This document shows positions 46,601-56,255 of a DNA stretch of 64,000 nucleotides, piece after piece. The stretch spans positions 62,001-126,000 of the forward strand of contig CALHYX010000028.1 of NCBI GenBank assembly GCA_938041035.1, given 5' to 3'. Both the position numbers and the translations under genes were made by a program. The DNA comes from an uncultured Acidimicrobiales bacterium (GTDB taxonomy: Bacteria; Actinomycetota; Acidimicrobiia; Acidimicrobiales; SHLQ01). The number at the start of each line of letters is the position of its first letter. Position 1 is the first letter of the stretch. The notes under the pieces were generated by a model, which did not search any database, was not told the DNA's origin, and was given only the letters and a program-made list of their open reading frames with translations.

Positions 46601-49600
46601 GACACCACCCTCGGCGTCGCGTATCCCGGCACCATTGTGCTCCTCAACGGCGACCCCGCACTGCTGGCCCCCGGCGAATCGTTCACCGCATACTACGAGG
46701 CCACCGCAACCACCGACCTGACGAACACCGCCTCGACCACGGGTACCCCCGCCGATGCCGCGGGCAACCCCATTCCGGTCACCGAAGACCCGACCGCGCA
46801 GGACGATGCGTTGGTCGATGTCGTCGCCCCCGCAATCACCGTCGAGAAAACCGTCTACAACGGCCACGACGCCGGTGGCACCTGCCCGGGCGGCGAGATC
46901 GCCCAGGGTTCGGTCGGCGCCGACATCACCTGGTGCTTCGTCGTCCAGAACACCGGCGACGTTTTCCTTACCTCAATAGAAATTGCTGACCCCGACCTCG
47001 GTATCACCCTGAACGTGCCCGGCCCGCTGGCGCCCGGTGCGACGGCGACCGTGTTCCATGAAGGCCAACTCACCGGCGATGTGGTGAACACCGCCACCGT
47101 CACCGGCGACCCCTCCGATGCCGTCGGTAGCCCGCTGCCGGGGGTCGAACCTCCTTCGGACTCCGACACCGCCGAAACCGAAGAGCTGAACCCCGCCCTC
47201 ACCCTCGACAAGGCCGTCTACGACGGTGTCGATTCGGGCGCGCAGTGCGCGACGGCGACCACCGCCGACGTTGCGGTCGCCGGCGCCGACGTCACCTGGT
47301 GTTTCACCGTGACCAACACGGGCAACACCCACCTTTCCGCCATCACCGTCTTCGACCCGGCGCTCGGGCTCACGGGCGCCGCCGCGCTCACGATCGACGG
47401 CCCCGTGGCCCCAGGCGACTCCGCGACCGTCTTCTTCGAGGGAACGGCACCGGCCGGCACGTTCCCGAACGTGGCCACCGCCACCGGCAATCCGACCGAC
47501 GCGACCGGCACCGATCTTCCCGGCACCACCGATCCGTCCGACACCGGCGACGCGGTGATCACCGGTCTCGCTCCGGCGATCACTATCGCCAAGACGGTCA
47601 GCCTCGACGGCACCTGCCCCGGCACGGACCTCGAGACGACCACCGCGGGTACCGCGGTGTCGTACTGCTTCGCCATCACGAACTCCGGGGACACCCACCT
47701 TTCCTCGGTCGCCATCGATGACGACATCTACGGCGCGCTCGATGCCACCAACACCGCCCCCGTCACCGGTGCCCTCGCGCTCATCGCCCCCGGCGAAACC
47801 GTCACGGTGCGGTACGACACCACCGCACCCGGCGCCGACCAGACCAACACCGCGGATGCCACCGGCAGCCCGGCGACCGCAGGCGGCACACCGCTCGACC
47901 TTCCCGCGGTCACCTCCGCACCCGACATCGCCGACCTGGTGATCGTCGGTCCCGCCCTCACCCTGATCAAGACCGTGGTCCCGGCCGGTACCGCCTGCGA
48001 CGGCGTGGACAACACCACCCTCGAGGTCGCCGACGGCAGTGACGTCACGTACTGCTTCACCGTCACCAACACCGGCGACATTTTCCTGACCTCAATCGAA
48101 ATCGCTGACCCCGACCTCGGCATCACCGCACTCGCCGTCCCCGGCCCCATCGCCCCCGGCGACTCCGGCTCCACGAGCTTCGGCCCCGTCGCCGCGACCG
48201 ACCTGGTCAACACCGCTTCGGCCTCCGGGACTCCCGCCGATGCCGGCGGAACCCCGCTGCCCGGCATCGACCCGGTGACCGACAGCGACCAGGCCATCGT
48301 CGACGTGCTCACGCCGGCGATCACCCTCGCCAAAACCGTCGTCCCCGGGGCGGCGGCCTGCCCCGGCACCGAACTGGTCACCGGCGATACCGGCGTTGCC
48401 GTCACCTACTGCTTCACCGTCACCAACACCGGCGACAGTTTTCTTACGTCGATAGAAGTCGCTGACCCCGACCTCGGCATCACGGCGCTCGCCGTGCCCG
48501 GCCCCCTCGCCCCCGGCGACTCGGCCACCGTGAGCTTTGCGACCACGCTCGACGCCGACCTGGTCAACACCGCCACCGTCAGCGCCGATCCGACCACCGC
48601 GGCCGGCGACCCACTCCCAGGCTCGGACCCCGTGACCGACAGCGACACCGCCGAGGTGTCGACCACCAGTCCGAGCTTCATCTTGTCGAAGACGGTGTAC
48701 GAGGGTCACGACGGCGCCGCGGGTTGCCCCGGCGGCGAGCTCGTCACCGCGGTCGCGGGGACCTCGGTCACCTACTGCTTCCTCGTGTCCAACACCAGCG
48801 CCGACACACCCCTCACCGCGGTGTCGGTCGATGACCCGGACGTCGGGCCGATCACCCTGGTCGCCGCCGGCGACCCGAACCTGGTTCCCCCCGGCGGTTC
48901 GGTGATGTTCTACGTCGAGACCACGATGCCCGCCGACCTGGTGAATACCGCCACGCCGACGGCCACCTCCGCCGACGCCACCGGCAACCCCTTGCCGGGG
49001 TCCACGCCCACGGACGGCGCCCCCGACACTGCGGAGGTCGAGGTCATCGCCCCCGGCATCCTCCTCGCCAAAACCGTCTACGCCGGCCACGACGCCGGCG
49101 CCTCCTGCGCCGGAACCGAACTCGCATCAGGCACCACCGGCGCCCCCGCCACCTACTGCTTCACCGTCACCAACACCGGCGACACTCATCTTTCCTCGAT
49201 AGAAATCGCTGACCCCGACCTCGGTATCACCGCACTCACCGTCCCCGGCCCCCTCGCCCCCGGCGACTCCGCCACCATCCACACCGACGCCACCATCACC
49301 ACCGACCTCACCAACACCGCCACCGTCAACGCCACCCCATCAACCCCCGCCGGAGCCCCCATCCCCGACGTCGACCCCGTCACCGACACCGACACCGCCC
49401 AGGTCGACCTCATCGCCCCCGGCATCCTCCTCGCCAAAACCGTGAGCGTCGACGGCAACTGCCCCGGCACGGAGACCGCCACCATCACCAGCAGCGATGC
49501 CGTCACGTGGTGCTTCACCGTCACCAACACGGGCGACACTCATCTTTCTGCAGTGGCCCTGAATGACCCCACGCTGGGCATCACCGACGCCGACATGACC

Positions 49601-52600
49601 CTGATCGCCGGGTCCCCCTCGCCGCTGGCCACCGGGGCCACCGCCACATTCACCTACACCGCGGTCCCGGGGGTCGACACCGCGAACACCGCCACGGTCA
49701 CCGCCGACCCCGCCAGCCCCGACGGGACGCCCTTGCCCTCGGTCGACCCCGTCACCGACAGCGACACCGCCGATGTGGCCGTGGTCGCCCCCGCGCTGAC
49801 CCTCGCTAAAACCGTGAGCGTCGACGGCACCTGCCCGGGCGTCGAAACGGTGGAGATCGCCGCCGGCGCCGCTCCCACCTGGTGCTTCACCGTCACCAAC
49901 ACCGGCGACACCCACCTTTCCCCGGTCTCCATACAAGACCCCGATCTCGGCGTTACCCCCGTCCTGTCGAGCGGCACGCTGCCTCTCGCTCCGGGCGAGG
50001 ACTTGGTCTTCGTGGCCGGCGAAGCAGAGACCGCCTCGTTCACCAACACCGCGACGGCGACCGGAACGCCCACCGATCCCGCCGGCACGCCGCTCGGCCT
50101 CGACGACCCCTCGGCCGGCGATACCGCGTCGGTGCTGGTGCTCGCCCCCGCAGTCACGCTCGACAAGACCGTCTCGGCCAACGGCACCTGCCCCGGTGTC
50201 GATCTGCTCGGCGGCGGCGTCGGCATTGCCCTCACCTACTGCTTCACCGTCACCAACACCGGTACGGCCCCGCTCGACTTGGCCGGCATGACCTTCGGCG
50301 ACCCGGCGCTCGGCATCGACGAGACCTCGCTCACCCCGGTCGGCACCCCTCCGGCATTGCTGCTCCCGGGCGCGAACTTCACGTACAGCTACTCGGGAGC
50401 GACCCTGCCGGCGGGCGGTCTCGTCAACACCGCCGCCGTCTCGCTCGACCCCACCGACTCCGACGGCGACCCCCTCGTCGGCCCCGGTGGCAACCCCGCT
50501 CCGGCCGTCGGCGCCGACGACTCGGCCGAGGTGACCGAGGAGGAGTTCTCGATCACCCTGTTGAAGACCGTGTATGCCGATCACGACGCCGGCGCCTCGT
50601 GCGACGGTGCGAACGCGATCACCGTCGACACCGGCGCGGCCGTCACCTACTGCTTCACCGTAACCAACGCCAGCGCCACCGCCTGGATCGCCAACCCGGT
50701 CATCGACGACCCCGCCCTCGGCCTTACGGCGCTCGCCGTACCCGGGCCGCTTGCCCCCGGCGCATCGGCCACCGTGTACGTCGACGAAACCGCGGCCGCC
50801 GATCTGCTCAATACCGCCACCGCGACCGGCGAGCCAACCGAACCCGACGGCACGCCGATTCCGGTGACGGACAACCCGACCGCCACCGACACGGCGTCGG
50901 TCGATGTCGTGACCCCCGGCATTCTCCTCACCAAGACCGTGTACGCCGGCCACGACGCCGGCGGCTCCTGCGCCGGAACCGAACTCGCCCTGGGCACCAC
51001 CGGTGATCCGGCGACCTGGTGCTTCACCGTCACCAACACCGGCGACAGTTTCCTTACCTCGGTCGCCATACAAGACCCTGATCTCGGCATCACCGGCCTC
51101 GCCGTCCCCGGCCCCATCGCCCCCGGCGACGCCGCCACCGTCCACGTCGACGGCACCATCACGACCGACCTCACCAACACCGCCACCGTCGACGCCACCC
51201 CGAGCGACCCCGCCGGCGTGCCATTGCCCGACGTCGACCCGGTGACCGATGACGACACCGCCGCGGTCGACCTCGTCACCCCGGCCATCATCGTCACCAA
51301 GACGGTGTATCTCGGCCACGATGCCGGTGCCGGATGCCCCGGAATGAACGCGCAGACCGGCGTATCCGGCGACGCCATCACCTGGTGCGTCGCCGTCGCC
51401 AACACCGGCGACACCCACCTCTCCTCGATCGAACTCGACGACCCCGTGGCCGGGCTTCCGGCCGGCTCGGTCCTAACGACCATCGCCAGCGGTGCGCTGC
51501 CGCTCGCGCCCGGCGATTCGATCGTCTACTTCATCGAGGACACCGCCACGGCCGACGTCACCAACGTCGTGACCGCGACCGCCACCCCGAGCGACTCCGC
51601 CGGCGACCCGTTGCCGCCGACCATCGAATCACCGACCGGCACCGACTCGGCCGCCGTCGACATCGTGGGCCCGGCGATGACCGTGAACAAGACCGTCTCC
51701 ACCGACGGCAGCTGCCCCGGCGTCGACCTCACCTACGTCGATACGGGAGATGCCCTCACCTACTGCTTCTCCGTCCTCAACGCCGGCGATACGCACCTGT
51801 CCCCGGTGGCCCTCGACGACCCGACCCTCGGGATTACCGACGCCGACATGACCCTGGTTTCGGGAACCACCCCGCTGGCGCCCGGAACGTCGCTCACCTA
51901 CACCTACGCCACCACCGGTACCACCGACGTGATGAACACGGTGTTCGCCACCGCGCAGCCGTCGACCCCGACCGGCGCGCCGCTCGACGGCGTCGACCCC
52001 ATCGCCGCGGCGGATACCGCCGAGGTGGTCGTTCCGAGCCCCGGGATCGCCCTCGCCAAGACCGTCTCGGTCGACGGCACCTGCCCGGGCACCGAACTGG
52101 TCGAAGTTGCACCCGGCACCGCGGTCACGTGGTGCCTCACCGCGACCAACACCGGCGACACCCATCTTTCCTCCATGGAAATCGTCGACCCGACCCTCGG
52201 GATCGATGCCACCAACCAGGCCGTGCTGGCCACGCCCGACCCCGCCGACGTCGTGCTCGCCCCCGGCGCGGTCGTGTCATTTACCGTGACCGCTCCGGTA
52301 GCCGCCGACCTCACCAACACCGCAACCATCAACGGCGTCTCCTCGAACGCCGACGGCACCCCGCTGCCGGGAACCACCGACCCCGTCACCGATACCGACA
52401 CCGCGAGCGTCGACGTGCTCACCCCCGCGATCACCGTCGCCAAGACGGTCTCGGTCGACGGTATGTGTCCCGGCGTCGAGTCGGTCGAGGTCGGCGCGGA
52501 CTTCGCCGTCACGTGGTGCATAACCGCCACCAACTCCGGGGAAACGCCGCTGACGAACCTCGTCGTCGACGACCCGGCCATCGGGATCGACGGCGCCGCC

Positions 52601-54532
52601 GCCATCCCGGTCGCGGTGGTGGACGCCGACAATGCGCTCCCGCTCGACCCCGGTGGCATCGCCTATTTCGAGTTCCCGTGGACGGCCGACGCGGACCTCC
52701 TGAACACCGTTACCGTCACCGCCGACCCGACGACCCCCGCGGGCGACCCGCTTCCCGGGCCCGACGGTCTCCCGGCCCCGAGCGTCGGCGACGACGACCC
52801 CGCCGAGGTGCTCATCATCGAGGCCGGGCTGGCCATCGTGAAGACGGCCTACGTCGGGTCCGACGGCGGCGCCGGGTGCCCGGGTACCGATCCACTGAGC
52901 GTGGCCGCCGGAACCGCGATCACGTGGTGCTTCACCGTCACGAACACGAGCAGCACCGTCGCTCTCGCCGACGTCACCGTCGACGATCCCACGCTGGGAC
53001 TCGCCTACCCCGGAGGGATGACCCTCGTGTCGGGTGACCCCGCCCTACTCGCCCCCGGCGCCTCCGCCGTGTTCAGCGCGGCCGGCACCGCAACCATCGA
53101 CATCGAAAACACCGCTTCGGCCACCGGCACGCCGAGCGAGCCCGACGGCACCCCGATCCCCACCCTGGACCCGCCGACCGCCGACGACAGCGCCTCGATC
53201 GATGTGGTCGCCCCCGCAATCGCCGTCGTGAAGACCGTGTCCACGACCGGTCAATGCCCCGGCGTCGACGAGGTCGTCGGGCAGGCCGGGCTCGCCCTCA
53301 CCTGGTGCTTCCAGGTGACCAACACCGGTGACACCCACCTGGCCGGCGTCGAGGTACTGGATCCCGTCCTGAACCTCACCCTCACCGACCCGACCCTGCT
53401 CGCCCCCGGCGACAGCGTGACCCTGAGCGCGCCGGGAGAGCTCACCGGCGACTTGGTCAACACCGCTTCGGCCATCGGCACGCCCGCCGACCCGGCCGGC
53501 ACTCCCCTGCCCGACCTCGACCGCCCCACGGCGGACGATGATGCCGCCGTCGACCTCGTCGATCCCGGCGTCGATCTGGTCAAGCGGGTGTACGCCGGCC
53601 ACGACGCCGGCGCGGGCTGTGCTTCCGCCACGGCCAACGTCACCGCCGACCACGGCGCACCGATCACCTGGTGCTTCATCGTCACCAATACCGGCGATAC
53701 CCACCTTTCCACGGTGGCCATAACCGACGGGCCCTTGGCCATCACCGACGCCGACCTGACGATCGTTAGCGGTGCTCTACCGCTCGCGCCGGGCGACTCG
53801 ATCGTCTACCGGTACGAGGACGAGGTGGACGACACGGTGGAGAACACCGCCACCGTGACCGCCGGACCCGTGTCGGCCACCGGCACGTCGTTCACCGACG
53901 TTGACGACCCGACCGACATCAGCACCGCCACCGTGACCCGGACGCCCTTCGACCTCGTGCTCACCAAGAGCGTGCGGAGCTACGACACGAACACCCGCCG
54001 AGCGATCTGGACGATCACCGTCGTCAACGACGGGCCCGGCGTGGCCCCGGGACCGATCACGATCACCGATCCCCTCCCCGCGGCTTTGACGTATGTGTCG
54101 GCGGTCGGCAGCGCCGGCACCTGCACAGCGGCCGGCCAGGACGTCACCTGCATCAGCGACACCGACCTGGCCGTCGGCGCCACGTTGACCATCACCCTCA
54201 CGACCGACGTGTCCGCCGCCGCCACCGGCTCGATCGACAACGACGCATCGGTCACCGCCGGCATCAGCGACGACGGCACGGGCGAGGACCGGCTCGACAA
54301 CAACGATGACGGCGACACCATCGTGCTCGGCACGTCAATCGCCCAACCCCAGCCGCCGCCCACGCCACCGGCGCCGCCGGCCGCACCCGCGGCGCCCCCG
54401 AGTCGACCCACCGCGCCGTTGGCTCGCACGGGTGCCACCACCTACGTGCTGCTCCAGGGATCTGGTTGGCTCATCCTCGCCGGTGCCGCGCTCGTGGCGC
54501 TCGCTCGGCGCCGCGACGAAGCCAACGGCTGA
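43613..54532 (+). CDS. Giant cell-wall-anchored repeat protein (25 two-cysteine repeats, DUF11, LARTG sorting signal)
   Basis: The gene encodes 3639 residues without interruption. A long signal peptide ends near residue 51 (AGAQA before ACPPG). Residues 52-312 form a unique beta-rich domain. From residue 313 to about 3441, 25 repeats of about 125 residues follow. Each begins with a hydrophobic strand and K-T-V, then GHDAGAxCPG or VDGTCPG, and has TYCFTVTNTGDTHLSS, DPDLGI, LAPGDSA and NTATVTGTP words. Every repeat has two cysteines, probably a disulfide. A cysteine-bearing DUF11 domain, a Pro/Ala stretch, LARTG (3603-3607), a hydrophobic helix and RRR end the chain, the layout of a class E (LAxTG) sortase substrate. 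The GTG at 43613 follows AGGAA. It is a likely stalk or adhesin; no sortase gene is in view. Confidence 0.88.
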   Translation: MFSLIPTPLVVPRRLLALLTGFSLIVSVLSVVGVATPQVAERLGNVAGAQAACPPGATLLTEFNWSAGPGGNDDPATDGATWPADTVTKTWANVGASGLDVTVTIDDPFDRNIDTAIAGQPGGGSVGTVDNIPTSTNEDTVTNDGFYGSDYLTWAIYSQTSDEPVTLRFDFNLPVFFATDFSVDDLDSIGLNAATPTPSNSFQDEIDILASDGSGPVLVNLIALGNAVTVGQSATANYEVGVNNNVAPDDLAGQITITTPKPFTSLSIEYSNGPDDQAAEIADPNNDNDWDGVNNGQAVRLGGFELCLPDDAGIDLDKTVYGGHDAGASCAGGELLSGVVPGEDITYCFLVTNTGDTYLSSIEMDDPALGLSGATLTPVSPPSLPLAPGATAMYYLDASAPAADLVNSATANANPVYPDGSDIPFQNDVDATDTAEVDVDLPAIELVKSVYVGHDAGAGCPGAALASAPSGTSVTYCFAVQNTGAVPLASVVVDDATLGNPTISATTAPFAEPLLPGETVTFYFETTSAGDLTNTADVTAVPSNPSGTPIPDATPVTDSAVADIVALTSGITLQKTVVAGNLCPGAELVTVTPGTAISYCFEIENTGTTHLADVVIDDADIAGFDPSNLVAVSGSLVLLPPGETAVVRYPTVATADLLPNTATATGTPADNTGSPFGPDTVDDSDTAGVEVVVPAITIVKTAVVAGDPCPGVDATVLTVASGLDVTYCFTVTNTGETSLTSIGIDDPDLGITGLAVPDLDPGDSATVASADVAATDLVNTATVTGIPVDAIGNELPGAPTVTDDDTAEVDTVTPGINLDKTVVAGTAATACPGAELVTGGNGIDVTYCFVITNTGDSFLDLAGMTFGDADLGITAADLTPVGAITDPLPPAATATYAYTTTLTGDLLNTASVTADPVDAAGNPVPGAGPVDDTDTAAVDQNNPAVSIVKTVYAGHDAGAACGGVNAITVDSGDAVTYCFVVTNTSTDAHLADVEIDDTTLGVAYPGTIVLLNGDPALLAPGESFTAYYEATATTDLTNTASTTGTPADAAGNPIPVTEDPTAQDDALVDVVAPAITVEKTVYNGHDAGGTCPGGEIAQGSVGADITWCFVVQNTGDVFLTSIEIADPDLGITLNVPGPLAPGATATVFHEGQLTGDVVNTATVTGDPSDAVGSPLPGVEPPSDSDTAETEELNPALTLDKAVYDGVDSGAQCATATTADVAVAGADVTWCFTVTNTGNTHLSAITVFDPALGLTGAAALTIDGPVAPGDSATVFFEGTAPAGTFPNVATATGNPTDATGTDLPGTTDPSDTGDAVITGLAPAITIAKTVSLDGTCPGTDLETTTAGTAVSYCFAITNSGDTHLSSVAIDDDIYGALDATNTAPVTGALALIAPGETVTVRYDTTAPGADQTNTADATGSPATAGGTPLDLPAVTSAPDIADLVIVGPALTLIKTVVPAGTACDGVDNTTLEVADGSDVTYCFTVTNTGDIFLTSIEIADPDLGITALAVPGPIAPGDSGSTSFGPVAATDLVNTASASGTPADAGGTPLPGIDPVTDSDQAIVDVLTPAITLAKTVVPGAAACPGTELVTGDTGVAVTYCFTVTNTGDSFLTSIEVADPDLGITALAVPGPLAPGDSATVSFATTLDADLVNTATVSADPTTAAGDPLPGSDPVTDSDTAEVSTTSPSFILSKTVYEGHDGAAGCPGGELVTAVAGTSVTYCFLVSNTSADTPLTAVSVDDPDVGPITLVAAGDPNLVPPGGSVMFYVETTMPADLVNTATPTATSADATGNPLPGSTPTDGAPDTAEVEVIAPGILLAKTVYAGHDAGASCAGTELASGTTGAPATYCFTVTNTGDTHLSSIEIADPDLGITALTVPGPLAPGDSATIHTDATITTDLTNTATVNATPSTPAGAPIPDVDPVTDTDTAQVDLIAPGILLAKTVSVDGNCPGTETATITSSDAVTWCFTVTNTGDTHLSAVALNDPTLGITDADMTLIAGSPSPLATGATATFTYTAVPGVDTANTATVTADPASPDGTPLPSVDPVTDSDTADVAVVAPALTLAKTVSVDGTCPGVETVEIAAGAAPTWCFTVTNTGDTHLSPVSIQDPDLGVTPVLSSGTLPLAPGEDLVFVAGEAETASFTNTATATGTPTDPAGTPLGLDDPSAGDTASVLVLAPAVTLDKTVSANGTCPGVDLLGGGVGIALTYCFTVTNTGTAPLDLAGMTFGDPALGIDETSLTPVGTPPALLLPGANFTYSYSGATLPAGGLVNTAAVSLDPTDSDGDPLVGPGGNPAPAVGADDSAEVTEEEFSITLLKTVYADHDAGASCDGANAITVDTGAAVTYCFTVTNASATAWIANPVIDDPALGLTALAVPGPLAPGASATVYVDETAAADLLNTATATGEPTEPDGTPIPVTDNPTATDTASVDVVTPGILLTKTVYAGHDAGGSCAGTELALGTTGDPATWCFTVTNTGDSFLTSVAIQDPDLGITGLAVPGPIAPGDAATVHVDGTITTDLTNTATVDATPSDPAGVPLPDVDPVTDDDTAAVDLVTPAIIVTKTVYLGHDAGAGCPGMNAQTGVSGDAITWCVAVANTGDTHLSSIELDDPVAGLPAGSVLTTIASGALPLAPGDSIVYFIEDTATADVTNVVTATATPSDSAGDPLPPTIESPTGTDSAAVDIVGPAMTVNKTVSTDGSCPGVDLTYVDTGDALTYCFSVLNAGDTHLSPVALDDPTLGITDADMTLVSGTTPLAPGTSLTYTYATTGTTDVMNTVFATAQPSTPTGAPLDGVDPIAAADTAEVVVPSPGIALAKTVSVDGTCPGTELVEVAPGTAVTWCLTATNTGDTHLSSMEIVDPTLGIDATNQAVLATPDPADVVLAPGAVVSFTVTAPVAADLTNTATINGVSSNADGTPLPGTTDPVTDTDTASVDVLTPAITVAKTVSVDGMCPGVESVEVGADFAVTWCITATNSGETPLTNLVVDDPAIGIDGAAAIPVAVVDADNALPLDPGGIAYFEFPWTADADLLNTVTVTADPTTPAGDPLPGPDGLPAPSVGDDDPAEVLIIEAGLAIVKTAYVGSDGGAGCPGTDPLSVAAGTAITWCFTVTNTSSTVALADVTVDDPTLGLAYPGGMTLVSGDPALLAPGASAVFSAAGTATIDIENTASATGTPSEPDGTPIPTLDPPTADDSASIDVVAPAIAVVKTVSTTGQCPGVDEVVGQAGLALTWCFQVTNTGDTHLAGVEVLDPVLNLTLTDPTLLAPGDSVTLSAPGELTGDLVNTASAIGTPADPAGTPLPDLDRPTADDDAAVDLVDPGVDLVKRVYAGHDAGAGCASATANVTADHGAPITWCFIVTNTGDTHLSTVAITDGPLAITDADLTIVSGALPLAPGDSIVYRYEDEVDDTVENTATVTAGPVSATGTSFTDVDDPTDISTATVTRTPFDLVLTKSVRSYDTNTRRAIWTITVVNDGPGVAPGPITITDPLPAALTYVSAVGSAGTCTAAGQDVTCISDTDLAVGATLTITLTTDVSAAATGSIDNDASVTAGISDDGTGEDRLDNNDDGDTIVLGTSIAQPQPPPTPPAPPAAPAAPPSRPTAPLARTGATTYVLLQGSGWLILAGAALVALARRRDEANG
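44549..53937 (+). repeat. 25 tandem coding repeats of about 375 bp
   Basis: Unit boundaries follow the K-T-V start and the D-x-D-T-A-x-V-D end. Some units are nearly identical at DNA level over tens of bases, for example around 49055-49125 and 50920-50990, which points to recent duplication or gene conversion. Others have diverged to protein-level similarity only. Two classes alternate: a longer one with GHDAGAxC and a shorter one with VDGTC. Confidence 0.85.
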
Positions 54533-54555
54533 GACACCCGGCCGGGATCGCGGTG

Positions 54556-54571
54556 AGCGCGACCTCGCGCT
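54556..54571. terminator. Short hairpin between convergent genes
   Basis: AGCGCG pairs with CGCGCT over an ACCT loop. It overlaps the stop codon of the acyl-CoA synthetase gene and follows the giant repeat gene by 23 nt. Confidence 0.35.
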
Positions 54572-56255
54572 ACTCCTCGACCTGGGTGATCTCCTGATCA
54601 CCGCGCAGGACACCCTTGAGCACCTTCCCCGTCGCGTTGCGGGGTAAGGGCTCGGACCGTACCTCCCAGAGCGACGGCACCTTGTGGCCGGACAACGTTT
54701 CCGCGGCGAACGCCGCGACCGCTTCCGGCTCGACCGTCCGTCCGGGGACGGGCACGACGACCGCCTTGACCTCCTGACCGAACTCGGGGTGGTCGACCCC
54801 GTAGACCGCCGCCTCCGCGACATCGTCATGCTGTTCGAGGCGATGCTCGATCTCCACGGGGTAGATGTTCTCCGCGTTGCGCAGAATCATGTCCCGCGCC
54901 CGAGAGTTGATGTAGAGCCGCCCGTCGACGACCTTGCCGATGTCGCCCATCGACAAGAATCCCTGGTCGTCGAACGCCTCCGCGGTCGCCTCATCGTTCC
55001 CCCAGTAGCCGAGCATCGTCATCGACGAACGCACATGGATCTCGCCGTCGACCCCCTCGGGGAGCACGTTGCCGTCACCATCGCGAATCTCGAGATCCCA
55101 GTTGAGGTTGGCCCGCCCCACCGAGTCGGGGTGATCGACGTAGTCCTGACCCCCGATCGAGCAGATCACGCCCACCGATTCGCTGGAACCAAAGCCGATA
55201 CCCATGTTCAGCGCCGACCCCGGAAAGGCCTCGCGCAGCCGGTTCTGGAGCTGTTCGCTCACCGGCGCACCGCCGAACCCGACGTTGGTGACACTCGAGA
55301 CGTCGGTCGTCGCCAACTCCGGACACGCCAGAACCCGGGGCCCCATCGCCCCCATGGCCGACCAGGACGTGATCCGTTCCTTCTCGATCAGCCGGAGCAC
55401 GTCGGCGGGGTCGAAGCGGCCGCTGCGATAGACGAGCTTGGCGCCGATGAACACCCCGATGTTCACCCCCGCCAGCAAACCCGACACGTGGAACAGCGGC
55501 GACGTGCCGAGGGTGACCTGCTGGGGTCGTTCACCGCCGGGCTCGGTGCCGGCCCTCTGGGCCGCGACAACCGCTCGCTCGGCACCGGCGTACAACATGC
55601 CCTGCACGAACCCGATGAGACCGCGGTGTGACACCAGCGCACCCTTGGGCCGACCGGTCGTTCCACTGGTGAAGAGAATCAGCGCCGGATCATCCTCGTC
55701 GATGGGTTGCTCCGGCAACCCGTCGCTCGCATGGTTGCGGTAGGTCTCGTACGCGTCGGTCTCGAAGTCGACGACGGCCACGTCACCCACGTCGGCGGGA
55801 AGGCGAGCGCCGCGTTTGGTGTCGACGAAGAGCACCTTGGGCTCGGACAGTTTCAGCCCGTGGTCGATCTCGTCGGTGGTCCACCAGCCATTCAATGCCG
55901 AGACGATCGCGCCAAGGCTGAGGGTGGCGAAGTAGGCCACCACCCAGTCGGGCCGGTTGGCGGACAAGATGGCGACCCGGTCGCCCGGGCCCACACCGTG
56001 GCGGTCGCGCAACGCCGCGGCGACGGACGCGGTCTGGGCGATCACGTCGGCATAGGTGAGGCGCTGCTCGTCGAGCACCAGGAACTCGCGTTCGGCGAAC
56101 GCTTCGGCGTCGGCGAGAGCCTGGCGCATCGAGCCTTTGCGTTCGGCAAATACCGGCAGCGGACGACCCCGCACGTCCTCGGTCACGATTTCGAACGGGC
56201 CGCCCGGCCCGGTCATGCCGCCGCGTACCGCCAGGGTGAGTGCGTCTTCGCTCAA
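54570..56255 (-). CDS. Acyl-CoA synthetase (AMP-forming)
   Basis: A 561-residue ANL-family ligase that activates a carboxylic acid with ATP and joins it to CoA. Motifs in order are ILFTSGTTGRPKG (phosphate loop), GTSPLFHVSG, GFGSSESVGV in the adenine site, GYWGNDEATAEAF, MGDIGKVVDGRLYINSRARDMI with the hinge, and the catalytic lysine in PRNATGKVLK. The best start is a TTG at 56255, because GGAGG lies exactly five bases upstream; the open frame seven codons earlier has no such site. The chain length of the acid is unknown. No partner gene is in the same operon. Confidence 0.9.
   Translation of the reverse strand: MSEDALTLAVRGGMTGPGGPFEIVTEDVRGRPLPVFAERKGSMRQALADAEAFAEREFLVLDEQRLTYADVIAQTASVAAALRDRHGVGPGDRVAILSANRPDWVVAYFATLSLGAIVSALNGWWTTDEIDHGLKLSEPKVLFVDTKRGARLPADVGDVAVVDFETDAYETYRNHASDGLPEQPIDEDDPALILFTSGTTGRPKGALVSHRGLIGFVQGMLYAGAERAVVAAQRAGTEPGGERPQQVTLGTSPLFHVSGLLAGVNIGVFIGAKLVYRSGRFDPADVLRLIEKERITSWSAMGAMGPRVLACPELATTDVSSVTNVGFGGAPVSEQLQNRLREAFPGSALNMGIGFGSSESVGVICSIGGQDYVDHPDSVGRANLNWDLEIRDGDGNVLPEGVDGEIHVRSSMTMLGYWGNDEATAEAFDDQGFLSMGDIGKVVDGRLYINSRARDMILRNAENIYPVEIEHRLEQHDDVAEAAVYGVDHPEFGQEVKAVVVPVPGRTVEPEAVAAFAAETLSGHKVPSLWEVRSEPLPRNATGKVLKGVLRGDQEITQVEE

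Noticed and set aside
49340..51418. A 692-codon open frame antisense to the giant repeat protein (with a similar one at 44723-46867)
   Set aside because: Gly/Val/Asp-rich shadow frames that merely mirror the tandem repeats of the sense gene.
44549..53937. Regular repeats considered as CRISPR or other noncoding array
   Set aside because: The period is about 375 bp, the reading frame is continuous and the units are protein domains.
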